From the NCBI GenBank assembly GCA_963691705.1, contig OY829538.1:14782443-14846442 (forward strand): a DNA stretch of 64,000 nt. The letters are read 5' to 3'. A program made the position numbers and the translations under genes. This DNA is from Viola odorata. Its lineage: Eukaryota > Streptophyta > Magnoliopsida > Malpighiales > Violaceae. Under the pieces are notes generated by a model. It was given only the letters and a program-made list of their open reading frames with translations, made no database searches and was not told the origin of the DNA. Positions 1 through 10,204 of this stretch are shown here, one piece after another. Positions within the stretch are counted from its first letter, which is position 1. Each line of letters opens with the position of its first letter.

Positions 1-39
1 TCAAAGTATTAGCAAAAGTAATGAAAGAGAATAGCGGTT

Positions 40-51
40 CCTTTATAAAGG
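40..51 (-). promoter_or_regulatory. Palindromic TATA-type box CCTTTATAAAGG
   Basis: A perfect 12-base palindrome containing TATAAA. It sits where element C has CCTTTAAAAGGG (22552-22563), about 180 bases upstream of antisense ORF c. It is likely the core promoter of the next antisense ORF, whose coding part lies beyond the left edge. The inference rests on the position being kept between E and C. Confidence 0.5.
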
Positions 52-323
52 TCGAACTTGAAGAAGAGACATCCTGTAAAAGTGAGACACGTGCGGAGCA
101 GAAAGCGACGCGTAGATAGTCATTTATGTCTTTAGGAGAAGACAGTTACCGACTGAAGACCGAAAGACGGTTGCACCCAGCAACAGGTATCCCTCCGCGG
201 CAACTCTTGACGCTTGAAGAAATGGCGTCAGAAGGCGATAGAAGAACAAAGGAAAAATGAAGCGTTATCTTATTCATTTTTGAAAATCCATACGGCATCT
301 ACAAAGAGGCAAGACACGCTAAA

Positions 324-746
324 CTAATCGCCATCAGACCAAGAGATATCATAACAATAAACTACATCATCATCTGAGAACGATAGCTCCCTACTGAAGG
401 GAGGGAAAGGCTCATCAACCCTTTTTCCTATGCGTATCATTGATCGGCCTGAATCCTCCTCAGCGGCTGGCGTCACCATTTCAACGCCCGCGCAAGCAGG
501 GAGAGCCATTTTTGGCGAATCACGAGGAAGAAGAGATGGTTCATCCCCCTTTTGAACGGAAGGGGCAGGAGAATTAAAAAATGGTTCAGACACCTTTAAG
601 GCTTTTTTCTTCAGCTTCTTGCGACCCCGCCGGTGGACGAACGGCCTCCACGGAGGTGACGGAGGAGGATTGTCTGAATCTGGCGAAGTCAGAGGAGTTG
701 GCGGAGAATCCCGCGCAGCAGTATCCAAAAAATAAGAATCAGCCAT
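324..746 (-). CDS. Antisense ORF b of element E (140 aa, acidic C-terminus, Pro/Ser-rich)
   Basis: Unknown function. I chose the ATG at 746 because similarity to the ORF at 21835-22260 begins exactly there (both start ADSY). The longer open frame upstream to 854 looks like leader with a pyrimidine tract and an AG just before the start. The protein has a Pro/Ser/Asp stretch near residues 10-30, a very basic Lys/Arg stretch around residues 35-50 that could be a nuclear localisation signal, and an acidic tail with SDDD and WSDGD. The copy in element C has the same order: PTTPDSDDPP, a basic block, then a tail ending in WPDND. There is no stop or frameshift here, so this is the better preserved copy. 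Retention of the frame in two diverged copies suggests it was once translated. It is not similar to gag or pol. Confidence 0.6.
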   Translation of the reverse strand: MADSYFLDTAARDSPPTPLTSPDSDNPPPSPPWRPFVHRRGRKKLKKKALKVSEPFFNSPAPSVQKGDEPSLLPRDSPKMALPACAGVEMVTPAAEEDSGRSMIRIGKRVDEPFPPFSRELSFSDDDVVYCYDISWSDGD

Positions 747-1083
747 AAGATCACAGGCAACCTGCCGAGAGGAAAAATAAACAAGAAGATGAACAGAAAT
801 AGGGGAAAGGATCCCATTAAATAGCCAAAAAATGGGGAAAAGCTTTTCGATCATCCGACACGACTCTTGAGAAATGACACGCGTACAACCTGGAGTGCAA
901 ATCTAGATTTGCAGTCACGCCTATTGGAATCTCCCACAGATCGAGGAAAACCGAAAATTAGCCCAATCAGTTGACAATGAAGCGGAGGCGCAGAATTAAT
1001 GCAGAACGGTTAGCGAGGAAACCGTCGTGAAAAAACCGTCCAATGACCGACTCGTTTTCAGTTGGGCTGAGGAGGCCTCCAAC

Positions 1084-2540
1084 TGGAAAAAGACAAATGG
1101 CCCATACACATCTGTATGAACTAGCTCTAACTTTCCAGACTTGGGTGCATTCCCTGATTTTGCAAAAGTAACTAGTTTCTGCTTCCCAAACACATATGGT
1201 TCACAGAATCCAACTTCCACATTTTTCAATTCTGGAATCTTACATTTAGAAACTAGCAGCTTCATACCCTTCTGACTCATATGCCCAAGTCTTTGGTGCC
1301 AAAGAGTCGATGGACCAACATCATCAGTAACTACATTAACCTCGTCACATGATTGTTCCATGGTGTAAAGAGTTCCAACCTTATCACCACGAGTAACAAC
1401 CAAATTCCCCTTCACAACCTTCCATTGTCTATTTCCAAAGATAACACGATACCCTTCCTTATCCAACTGACCCACAGAGAGCAACATCCTCTTGAGTCCA
1501 GGAACGTATCTAAGATCTTTTAACAACCAGATTGTTCCCAAAGAGGTTCTGACTTTGATGTCTCACATACTTGTAATGTCCAAAGTCTCGTCATCAGCAA
1601 GACGAACTTTGCCAAAATTTCCAGATTTAAAATTTAACATTGAATCCTTGCTTGGAGTGGCATGGAATGATGCGCCAGAATCCATGACCTAAGATTCAAT
1701 AGAACACTCAACACAACAAATTAGCGCATCATCACTAACTTCTTCCACTGTGTTAACTGAGTTATCATCATTCTTCTTTGGTTTAGGAACTGCAGAAGCC
1801 GTACACTGATTACTAAAGTGACCAGTCTTTTGACAGTTCCAGCACACAATATACTTGCGATTCTTGGACTGCCCTCTCTTCCTGGACTTTGATCTGTTAC
1901 GCCCTTGATTCTGCCCCTTTCCAACTTGTCTGCCTCTACCATCCATACTCAACAAAGAACCCGATGATTCTCCAGAATTTCTCCTACGAATATCCTCTCC
2001 AAGAATCGAGTCACGAATTCCTGTGAACGTTAGCTTAGTAGTCTCAGACGAACTACTAACTGTTGTGACAAATCCTGACCAACTATCAGGTAACGAGGAC
2101 AACAGTAACAAGGCATGTACTTCAACATCGAATTTAATCTGAACGGAAACTAATCTCGATAGTATAGAATTAAATTCGTTCACATGATCAGCAATAGAAC
2201 CACCATCTTTCATCCTCGTATTGACTAATAGACGAATCAAATATACCTTATTAGCAACAAAGGGCTTCTCGTATAGATTTGATAATGCCTTAATCAGTCC
2301 GTATGTAGTCTTCTCACCAACGATGTTGTAAGCAACATTCTTCGTTAGTGTCAATCGTATCACACCCAGAGTCTGCCTATCTAATAAGTCCCAATCTTTC
2401 TGACTCATCAAATCTGGATTTTCCTCCTCTAACGGCTCATGCAGCTTCTTCTGATACAGCAAATCCTCGATCTGCATCTTCCAAAATCCAAAGTCTGTAC
2501 CATCAAACTTGTCAATCTTTATCTTCCCATCGTCTACCAT
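1084..2540 (-). pseudogene. Copia gag-protease-preintegrase polyprotein, broken
   Basis: Gag (start ATG 2540) shows the copia gag core and, near residue 233, the zinc knuckle CWNCQKTGHFSNQC. An in-frame TAG at 1689-1691 follows, placed where copia proteins usually have Trp just before the protease motif. Then comes protease motif MDSGASFHAT (active-site Asp in DSGA), a TGA near 1564, and the gag-pre-integrase segment (1541-1090) with WHQRLGH. In the expected second zinc-ligand pair, one Cys is Tyr (CEPYVFGK). The frame runs into foreign sequence at about 1085. It would have encoded the capsid and the start of the enzyme part of a copia polyprotein. Two stops, the missing ligand and the truncation make it non-functional. 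Confidence 0.85.
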
Positions 2541-2560
2541 CGCTCCTACTCGCTAACCTT

Positions 2561-2572
2561 GCTCCGCTACTA
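2561..2572 (-). promoter_or_regulatory. Primer-binding-like site TAGTAGCGGAGC (copia)
   Basis: It lies two bases inside the LTR. It matches the usual initiator-tRNA-Met primer site TGGTATCAGAGC at 9 of 12 positions. The identical 12 bases, with the same two-base spacing, follow the 5' LTR of the gypsy element A at 16284-16295. Confidence 0.45.
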
Positions 2573-2574
2573 GT

Positions 2575-2815
2575 TGTTAGGTATTACCTGAGTAGGAGAC
2601 CGAAATATAACCTAGATTGAGAAAGATAAACGACAAGTGAACAAGATAAGGGATTAATGTGGTATCGGTCAAGCCGCACTCCACAAGTCACACAAATATT
2701 ATTGCTCTCTATATTCGTTAGTTTTACAATTACAAGAGAGTCTATTTATAGGGAAAGGGTCGGCCTCCATTCCCTACGTTAGCGATGTGGTATATCAGAC
2801 TCCACATACCCAACA
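2575..2815 (-). repeat. Copia 5' LTR (241 bp)
   Basis: On the minus strand it begins TGTTGGGTATG and ends AATACCTAACA, so the ends are inverted (TGTT...AACA). A TATAAATA box lies at 2743-2750 on the minus strand. It is followed after two bases by the primer-binding-like motif. The partner LTR is absent from the window. Confidence 0.8.
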
Positions 2816-3507
2816 AGAGTTAGAGCAGGACTAAGAAGAGCGAAGCTTATAAGCTGCTGGAAACCCTTTCAGGAGGGATACTCTCTCTTTTCCTCTTAGA
2901 TGAATCTATTATCCAGACTTGCTCTGTAATTTTCCAATTCATAATTTACAGATTTATTTCCTTTTTATGTTAAATAAAATTCTATTTTTCTCCATGACTA
3001 TGTCCGGGTAGATCATCATTCTTGGTAAGGGCAGATTGAGCTAAGTTCTTATGCATCGTGAGGTCAAATTATTCCTAATAGTTTTTATCTTTGTAATTGA
3101 TTATTTTCTGATTTAGCACATCGCTTTCTTGTTAGAGTTCAGAACTGATCATTCTTAATTCTAACTTGAAAGTTGCAGTCAACTTTGAAAGGTACGAGCG
3201 AAACCGGATAGGCCAAGTAGACAACTAGTTTCGTGCCATGCTAGAGAAAATAAGCAATATAACTCATACCAGATTGACAACCTAGGGCACCGAATGGGGG
3301 GTAGTTTGAGTTAGGTACTGTCTTCCCCTAAGCCATTGAGAACGAATGCGCCACATTAATCCAATCAAGCCAACAACCAAAACAGTAAACCCTTTAACCA
3401 ACAAGGTTCTTTTTGTTTAGGATTGTCTAGTAGAGGGTACCCGCTAGATAGTTTGAAGATGAGGGAAGTAGAAATGTATCGGGGTCCTTGCATTCTATAA
3501 CAGTGCT
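2816..3507 (+). repeat. Athila-like LTR remnant N, left part
   Basis: The wording matches other Athila-type LTRs in the window: a 'cttggtaagggcagattgagctaag' type motif, then an accounting of short conserved words. It resumes at 4895 after the inserted solo LTR J. Its own start is lost against the copia element at 2815. It has no coding capacity. Confidence 0.55.
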
Positions 3508-4889
3508 TGATGTGTTGTCGAAACACTAAAAAATAATTACAACTTATCACTTGCTACAAAAAAAGATTGAAGATAGTGGTAAGAGGTTCGATCGTTAGAG
3601 AATGGTGAAGACGTAAACTAGACAAGGCCAGATATAAAATAAAATAATAAAAGAGATGATGGGGGGGTTTTAGTTGGTTAATTGGATTAACCAAGAGAGG
3701 TTGTTTGATTAACTAACAGTAAACTAAATAAAGGAAGTAAATAAAGATATAAAATCAGACAGGAAAGAGATTCCTAGCAAAGGTTCTTCTCAGGTTGCAT
3801 CTAGGCCTAGTCAATCATTGGTGCAGAAATATTTTACTCTTACGTCATAGACGTGCTATAGGGGTCAAGTACGTTTAGGCCCCCTGTTTTCCTTCGTACG
3901 AGAAGTTACCCCAAGGTACGGTTATGGGGATAATCTTGACACTTCGTCGTCCTCCAATGTACGTTTATGGAGACAATACTCAAAGGCCCATTAAGAAAAG
4001 GAAAGGCACGTCTAGGGCAAGACACTGAGAAGTCTACCCTAATTGGTCACTTTCCCTAGTCGGATTGGACCAACTGATATGATGACTCTGATCTAGTTGT
4101 CTACTCTACCAAGTAGCTTCACGTTAGTTATTACTACAAGGATGACAGTATTCACAAGAGATAAACTAGAAATTGATAAACCTTCTAATAAACCTCAAAT
4201 GAAATGGCAAGAAATCGACAAACAAGCAAATATAACAATAAGAATATAAGAAGAACGATTTGACCTCTTAACTAACATAAGCAACCTTCAAATAACTTTT
4301 GCTAAGAATGGAGAAATTAACTACTCATGCCATAAAATAAAAAAACAAAATAATAAAAGAAAGATTGCATAAAAGAAGAAAGAGATGAAGATAGAAAACT
4401 ATTAAATATTATCGGCCGGAGAAAAGCTCCGGTTTATGTACAAAAGCTGCTTGTCTGAGCCGCCTCCCCCAAAAGGTGAAGGGGAGAAAATGAAAGAGAA
4501 GCACACAAAGAAAGATCTACAATGAATGAGTATGAAACCCTAAAAACTAAAGTCCTTTAAATATCCTAACAGCACACAAGAGGACAAAATTCAGCTAAGG
4601 AGGTGTAAAAACACAGAGAAGGCTCTTTGGTCCGAAAAGGGAATATTCTGGAAGTGCACGACAACTAGGGAAAGACGACTTGAAGCGAGGCCTAGACACA
4701 AAATTTGGCAGCGAGGGCAAGACGATTTATGCTCCAAGGGAAAACCATCCAAAAAGCGCATGTTTCAGCATCTTTCTCTCTTTTAGCCTAGATCTGCAAA
4801 AAGGATGGAAACAGGGGCAAATCAACAGTATCATGCTCAAAATAAGACTAAGAATAAGGAGAGAAATATGCATAAAATACACTATATCA
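3508..4889 (-). repeat. Solo LTR J, Athila-like (1382 bp), TSD GTGCT
   Basis: On the minus strand it starts TGATATAGTG and ends CAACACATCA. GTGCT flanks it on both sides (3503-3507 and 4890-4894), a perfect 5-base TSD. The minus-strand start resembles that of the LTR at 46293, and the GGCCGGAG...CTCCGG segment near 4410 is shared with the element B LTRs. No internal region is present, so it is a recombination relic. It is inserted in LTR remnant N. Confidence 0.85.
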
Positions 4890-4894
4890 GTGCT

Positions 4895-5223
4895 ATAGAG
4901 ATAAAGATGAACATCATTGAACCCATGATCGAAGCATAAGAACACAACTCTTAGAAGTCCCCTTACCGGGAATTATCTCCATTTGAGTTTTCAGACCCAG
5001 AATTTTTGTCTTGGCCAAGCTATTGACCAAGATTATTTTTACTGCTTATTTTTTGTTCTTTTTGTCTTAGTTTCAGATCCAACCAAACAAATTCAGTGAC
5101 GAGGAAGTCAACCAAGAACTACAATTTCCTAGAGGTCTCTGTGGACGATCCTCTTACCACTATCTGCAAGTCTACTGTAGACGGTGATAAGTTGTAACTC
5201 TACCCCATTTTTACATTCAATCA
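4895..5223 (+). repeat. Athila-like LTR remnant N, right part
   Basis: It contains the usual end of an Athila-type LTR on the plus strand (GACGATCC TCTTACCACTATCTGC) and runs out at ...TTCAATCA near 5223. It joins to 2816-3507 once J and one TSD copy are removed. Confidence 0.5.
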
Positions 5224-6930
5224 TACAACTATTTTTTATTCTCTCAAGAATTTTACCATTTTTTCAATTATTAACGATAACACAAGAGCATATTGGACAT
5301 TAATTAGTCGTCTTATGATCTAAATTTGGTTTGGCGGAGAAGGGAGAATGTTTGCTTAACATATAAAATTATGGAGTACTCACTAAATTAAAAAGTGGAG
5401 ACTGACTAAACTAAACCATGACTAATTTTAAACAAATGGAGTGCTAATTAAGGTTTCATCTTTTGGGAGAATCACATGAACAATTTTTTTTTCTTTTCAA
5501 AAAGGAGTAAACAATACACTGAAATCGGGGGAATTAAAATCTTGCATACTATTATTGTTTATATATATGTAGTACTTATCGTTCGCTTTAAGGCTTGAAT
5601 AGATTTGAGCAGTTTAAAATATTAACGGTTTTATTAAACCAGTTACTTATTAACCAAAAAATATATTTAGAGATATCTAGTTCTGATAACTTTGAGTAAA
5701 TAGTGAGTGAGTTGACATTCTCATAAATTAGAACTTTCCTCATAGAAGGGGTACCACTAAAGTTGTTAATTTCGTACCAGTGAGCATTTTAGTTTTGTCG
5801 TTGACACGTGATGTATAGGTCTCGGTCAAAATACTGATCTCGATTGGCATCTCGGTAGTCTATTTTTTTAAATATTTATAAATACGATTTCATACAAATT
5901 TACAAGCATTCGACATTTTTAAGATATATTTTTAGTATAGGGATGCAACTGACCGTTCATACCTGTTGGTATTTCACCGGCCGTATGACTAAAATAGATC
6001 GAGATAGAAATCGAAATGGCACAATATATTTTCTATATTATTTTTTCTATTGAGAGGGGACATACCTAGTATATCGGTCGATATGATATAAGATTGATAA
6101 TATTAGGTATACAAATCTACTCAATATCAGAAAATTGGATTTCCAAAGGCTTAAATTAATTAATAATTCAATAATGATGAGATTGTTGGGGAAGAAGAGG
6201 CCTTTAATTAACTAATATGAGCATGGGAATTAGTAGTAGTATATGATGTCAGTAGAAATATTCTTTGTAGTGAGTAGCAAGGAAGGAGTTCATTTCATGG
6301 TTGATCCTCAACCAATAACCGAAGCTCTTTGAGGTTCGGTTCCACAATCTCCAATAAGCAACAAACCACATGCCAAATTAAAAGACAATGTAATGGAGAT
6401 CTACATCCAGTCCTTCACCAAAGATCTTTTCGTCCATCAATTACTACCTTTCGTCAGCTTCAACCTCTATTACATGGGAATTCCCCTCCTTAGCCCTTCC
6501 TAATCGCTCAAAACTCGAGAGGTCATATATATATACTTGCACATCCTTACCGTAAATTATAGTTGTTAAATATATGTATAAAATTAAATTAAACTTGAAA
6601 TAAATATTTTAATTGCATTTTTCTAAGAAATAGTTAAAACTTATTCTTTTTTATTGTTGTGAAATATTTTTATATAATATGTATTAAATTTATATATAGT
6701 GTTGGTGGTTTATAATTTTTATTTTTTTCGCATCGTTGTGTCAGTGTCATTATCAAAGTCCGTTCTTCAAAGCTTGCGGGGGAAACGCTTGTGGGTTTCA
6801 CTTATATATGAAACAAACCGATTTTGAATTTTGTAGATTTTCTTTTGTTTTGTTTACTCGCATATCCTGTCAATTCTGATTGATCATGTTCGATCTATGT
6901 GGGTCTTCAAAAGGTAGTGATAATATATGA
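5224..6930. other. AT-rich non-coding DNA, nothing supported
   Basis: No long open frame, terminal repeat pair or RNA gene is visible. A short stretch near 6290-6480 has a more mixed composition but no convincing frame. Confidence 0.5.
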
Positions 6931-7343
6931 TGATACCAGGAGGGGCATACTTGTATTTTACACCTATAGATATTTTATATCTAGCCCCGTATAAAGAGAA
7001 AAGAGGGACGCTGGGGGAGAAGGGGATCATCATCTCTACTCTCCATATCAGCGTCATCTCCATTACCATGGCCATAATCCATAGGATGAGGATCCAACTT
7101 CATCTACTCCACTGATCTGCCATCATCATCCCTCATCATCATCACTACTCTATCTCAGGCTTCCTACCCCTACTGGTACGCTTATCTGTATACTATTTTA
7201 TATATGCGTAATGACTCCCGACTGACTTGGTCTTCGGAGTGTATAAGTCGGGGCTCCCCCTGACGTCCTTTTCAGGTACTCACGGATCAAAAGTACTCGG
7301 AACAAAACTGACTCAGATTGTACCCATCGTGATCCAGGTATCG
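6931..7343 (+). repeat. Possible small solo LTR (413 bp)
   Basis: It begins TGATACCAGG and ends CCAGGTATCG, nearly inverted ends. The flanks are TATGA and TATTA, a 5-base TSD with one mismatch. A GTATAAAG box at 6988 and a 'gactgacttggtcttcggagtg' type stretch near 7215 fit an LTR promoter and transcribed end. No partner LTR is present. Confidence 0.4.
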
Positions 7344-7348
7344 TATTA

Positions 7349-8650
7349 CCTAAAAACCCTCACTGGGTCTTTAGAGTTATCAAGTAGTAACTTTTCTAAT
7401 ATAGTTTTTTTCATCTTTAAAATTCAAACTCGAGAAATTAATTAAAAGTTGACAAATCTTTTATTATTTAACCATAACCAAAATTAGTTTTGTATTTCTT
7501 TTAATGACATAGTTAGAGATATATAGTCTTCAAAAACTACCTTCTCCGATCATATTTACACAATATTTACGATAATGATCGAAAGCTTTTTTCAATGTAT
7601 TTAACTAGTTTGATGATGATGATAATGGGTCATGATTATTTGGATAGAGCTAAAACATCAATTATACAAGTTTGGAGAAAATAGAATAAGTTGTTGTGAG
7701 AGAACATTTGTTAGACTTTGAAAAGTCACAAAAACTTTAAATTACCAAGTGTCTTAAAAATGTCATATCCTAAATTAATCAAACTCTTTGCAATATGGAA
7801 ATATAAGCAAACTTTGTTAGTGAAAAAAATAATTTGCTGCCACCTTTTGTTTGCATGAAAATACCAAGTCTTATAGCGCACAAACAAATTAAGAATAGAA
7901 TCGCAACTGACACTAACTTGTGTGCTTTATATTATTCCATAAATTGATTATCATGCCCCCTAATTTGTATTTGTTGTTCATTTTGGCTAAAAATAAATAA
8001 TTAATTTATAATTAGTTATTGTATTTATAATTTTTAAGAAATTAGTTGATATTTTTTAATTATAACTTTTACATTTTCTATAAATTATAAAGTCAAACTC
8101 AATCAATTTATAACATGTTAATTTTAGATTGATCAATTTAAAGTGAAATAATTAATATAATAAAAATAATAATTAGTGAAATATATTTATAACGAAAATT
8201 AATAATTACTTTAATTTGTGTAATTATAATTAAAAAAATAATTATAAAAATTTAGAGGAAGTATATTAAAACCAGCCACTTCATAAAAGCAGCATCTATT
8301 AATCAATTAAATTGTCCTAACCTGTTTGTTTATAATTGTATAGCCTACACGTGTTACCTTATTGGAAATTTGAATTGAGAATTTAATTAAATATGGTAGT
8401 ATATATATTTATATTCTTGAATGATTTGATCTTGGACAACTATGGGCCTACTACCCACCATACATCCAACGGGACTAGCAAGTGAAACCAAGGATAACGA
8501 ATGCCTTCTGGTCCACGTACACCCATCATCATAATTGATTTACCACGCTAGCTAAGCACCACATTTTCATGGCTAGCAAGTCATCTAATCCAATAACACA
8601 AACGTTAGAATTTTTTGTGGTGCATTTAGAAATCGAGAAATAATTTCATT
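7349..8650. other. AT-rich non-coding DNA, nothing supported
   Basis: Long A/T runs with no coding signal. An incomplete MITE-like end (TTTAGAGGAAGTAT near 8257) has no clear partner. Confidence 0.5.
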
Positions 8651-8659
8651 TTTGACAAG

Positions 8660-9282
8660 ACTCCTGTGAATCCTGAAGCTAGTATCACGGTTTTCGCTAG
8701 GGATGTCTCATTTTCGGAGCCTGTAGCAGCGCGCTCGTCGTCAGGTACTAATTCTATCCAAAGTCAATGTATTCCAGCAAAAGAGATTAACTAGAAATCT
8801 CCTCCTTTGGGTTGTGTTAAGCTGAATTATGATACTTCTTTTTTTGGGAGATAGCGGTTTGGCTGGTATTGGTGTAGTGTGTAGAAACAGTACTGGTTTG
8901 GTTATTGATGGAGTGGCATCTTTAGTTAGATGTCACTTGATTATAGCAGCTGAAACGCTTGCTATGGTGGAGGCTGTCTACTTGGCATTATCCAGGAACT
9001 ACAACAATGTGATTGTTGAGACAGACTCGGAGATTCTTGCAAACTATCTCAACTCCTCTATTACGCACACTCCCTAGGAAATTAAGCCTCCTGTTTTTCA
9101 TATTAACGTTAGATAGATTTATTTTTGAGCAAATTAGTAAAAGAGCTAATTCAGTGGCTGATTGGGTGGCAAAAGCAGCTCGAGCTAAACAATGCCCCCG
9201 CCACTGGTGTTTTAATCCTCCTGATAGTCTAGCAGCCCTTTTATTAATGGATTCTTCTGGATGTAATTTGTTTCCTTCCTAA
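8660..9282 (+). pseudogene. RNase H-like (RVT_3 type) LINE remnant
   Basis: Frames broken by stops and frameshifts together read as the plant LINE-type RNase H domain. Upstream is GCVKLNYD with the first acidic residue (about 8811-8834). Next is DSGLAGIGVVCRNSTG (8847-8894), then AAETLAMVEAVYLAL with the catalytic Glu (near 8950), then VIVETDSE with an Asp (near 9012). The last part is SVADWVAKAAR (near 9155), ending CNLFPS with a stop at 9280-9282. An in-frame TAG near 8790 sits where Trp is usual. Frames shift near 8840 and 9100. Such domains normally end plant non-LTR retrotransposons; no RT part, poly-A tail or TSD was found here. Confidence 0.7.
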
Positions 9283-9889
9283 TATAATTTCTTATTTCTA
9301 ACCAAAAATATATATATTACAAGAATCATGACCGCGTTTTGTTTAATAGATTTATTTACCATATTCAAGTTCTAATTATATACTTGGGTTTGTCCAAATA
9401 ACAAGTGTTTACATTTTCTTTTTATTTTTTATTTTTAACCACCTGAAGATAGAAAACTCAGTCTCGTCATTTAACTCAAATAATGGAGGTCCTAACCCCT
9501 ACACACCTTCTAGGTTATCCTTCTCTAGTGGTTTTCAAGGCAAGTTTTACCAGCGGGTGAGCCTCATGTTGCTGGAAATCCCTAAAGAAGATGTTGCAAA
9601 AAATGATACTAGATGTGGAAGAATTTATATGGCAGTGGGGAAATCTTAAGAGAAAGGTGTGGGCTTGCTTTATTGTGGAGACCGGGAGAGAAAAAGGTGA
9701 GGAGAGGTTACAGTAGCAAGAAAAAATAGGAAGTAGATGAAGGGAAAGGATTCTTTTAATTATTTTTTAATTTTACCTTTCTCTCACTTGGAAATAAATG
9801 GACACTTGTTCATTTATTATTGGCTAGGCAATCCAACTCTTACCTATGAGTTGTATTTCTCGGATCAGGCAAGATATTATGGTGGATAT
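9283..9889. other. Non-coding flank of the central nest
   Basis: No gene, RNA or repeat pair is supported. This is the target DNA into which solo LTR H inserted. Confidence 0.4.
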
Positions 9890-10204
9890 TGTCACTCCCC
9901 GTGGAAATTGGGCGCGCTAGCATACCATGAGAGCAGGCGAGTGGCTCGGCGGCAAGGGCCAATGAGCGACGAACATGCTCAAGGGAGCAGGCCAAGCATT
10001 CAAGACAGGGGCGTGGGCCACAAAATGAGAAAGAGGCACAAGGCACGTGCCATGTGCGATGAAGGAGGTTAATCAGGCCTACTCATGGACGGACTCATGG
10101 GATGGTCGACCAATCATGCACATGCTAGCTCAAGTGCATTGAAGAGTCCAGAAGGTTCCGGAAGGCTCAAAAGGAGTCTAGCTAATTAAGGAGAATGGTG
10201 TAGA

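Larger units (their letters stand above)
1..1083 (+). mobile_element. Element E: Tat-like gypsy retrotransposon fragment (antisense-ORF region)
   Basis: This block is recognised by similarity, read as reverse complement, to 21465-22560 inside element C. The two share the spacer around 880-1075, a whole small ORF (324-746), the spacer after it and a following promoter-like box. Because the ORF is on the minus strand and such ORFs lie antisense to gag-pol in Tat elements, the element itself probably runs on the plus strand. It continues off the left edge, so no LTR is seen. Its right edge at about 1078-1085 is fused directly to copia integrase sequence. The limits are approximate. Confidence 0.7.
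1084..2815 (-). mobile_element. Truncated Ty1/copia element (Tork-like), 5' half
   Basis: Reading on the minus strand, the order is a 241-base 5' LTR (2815 down to 2575), a primer-binding-like site, gag from 2540, a protease segment, and the gag-pre-integrase zinc-binding region. It ends abruptly at the start of the integrase core (HTDVYGPF, about 1090), where sequence of element E begins. Integrase, RT, RNase H and the 3' LTR are missing, so no TSD can be tested. The Tork-like assignment rests on the gag start (KIDKFDGTDFGFW) and domain order. Confidence 0.85.

Noticed and set aside
6884..7115. Small overlapping ORFs on both strands
   Set aside because: They lie in the putative solo LTR and use no recognisable start or domain.
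9737..10072. Plus-strand ORF of 111 codons
   Set aside because: It crosses the boundary of solo LTR H (9890) and has no domain or composition of a gene.
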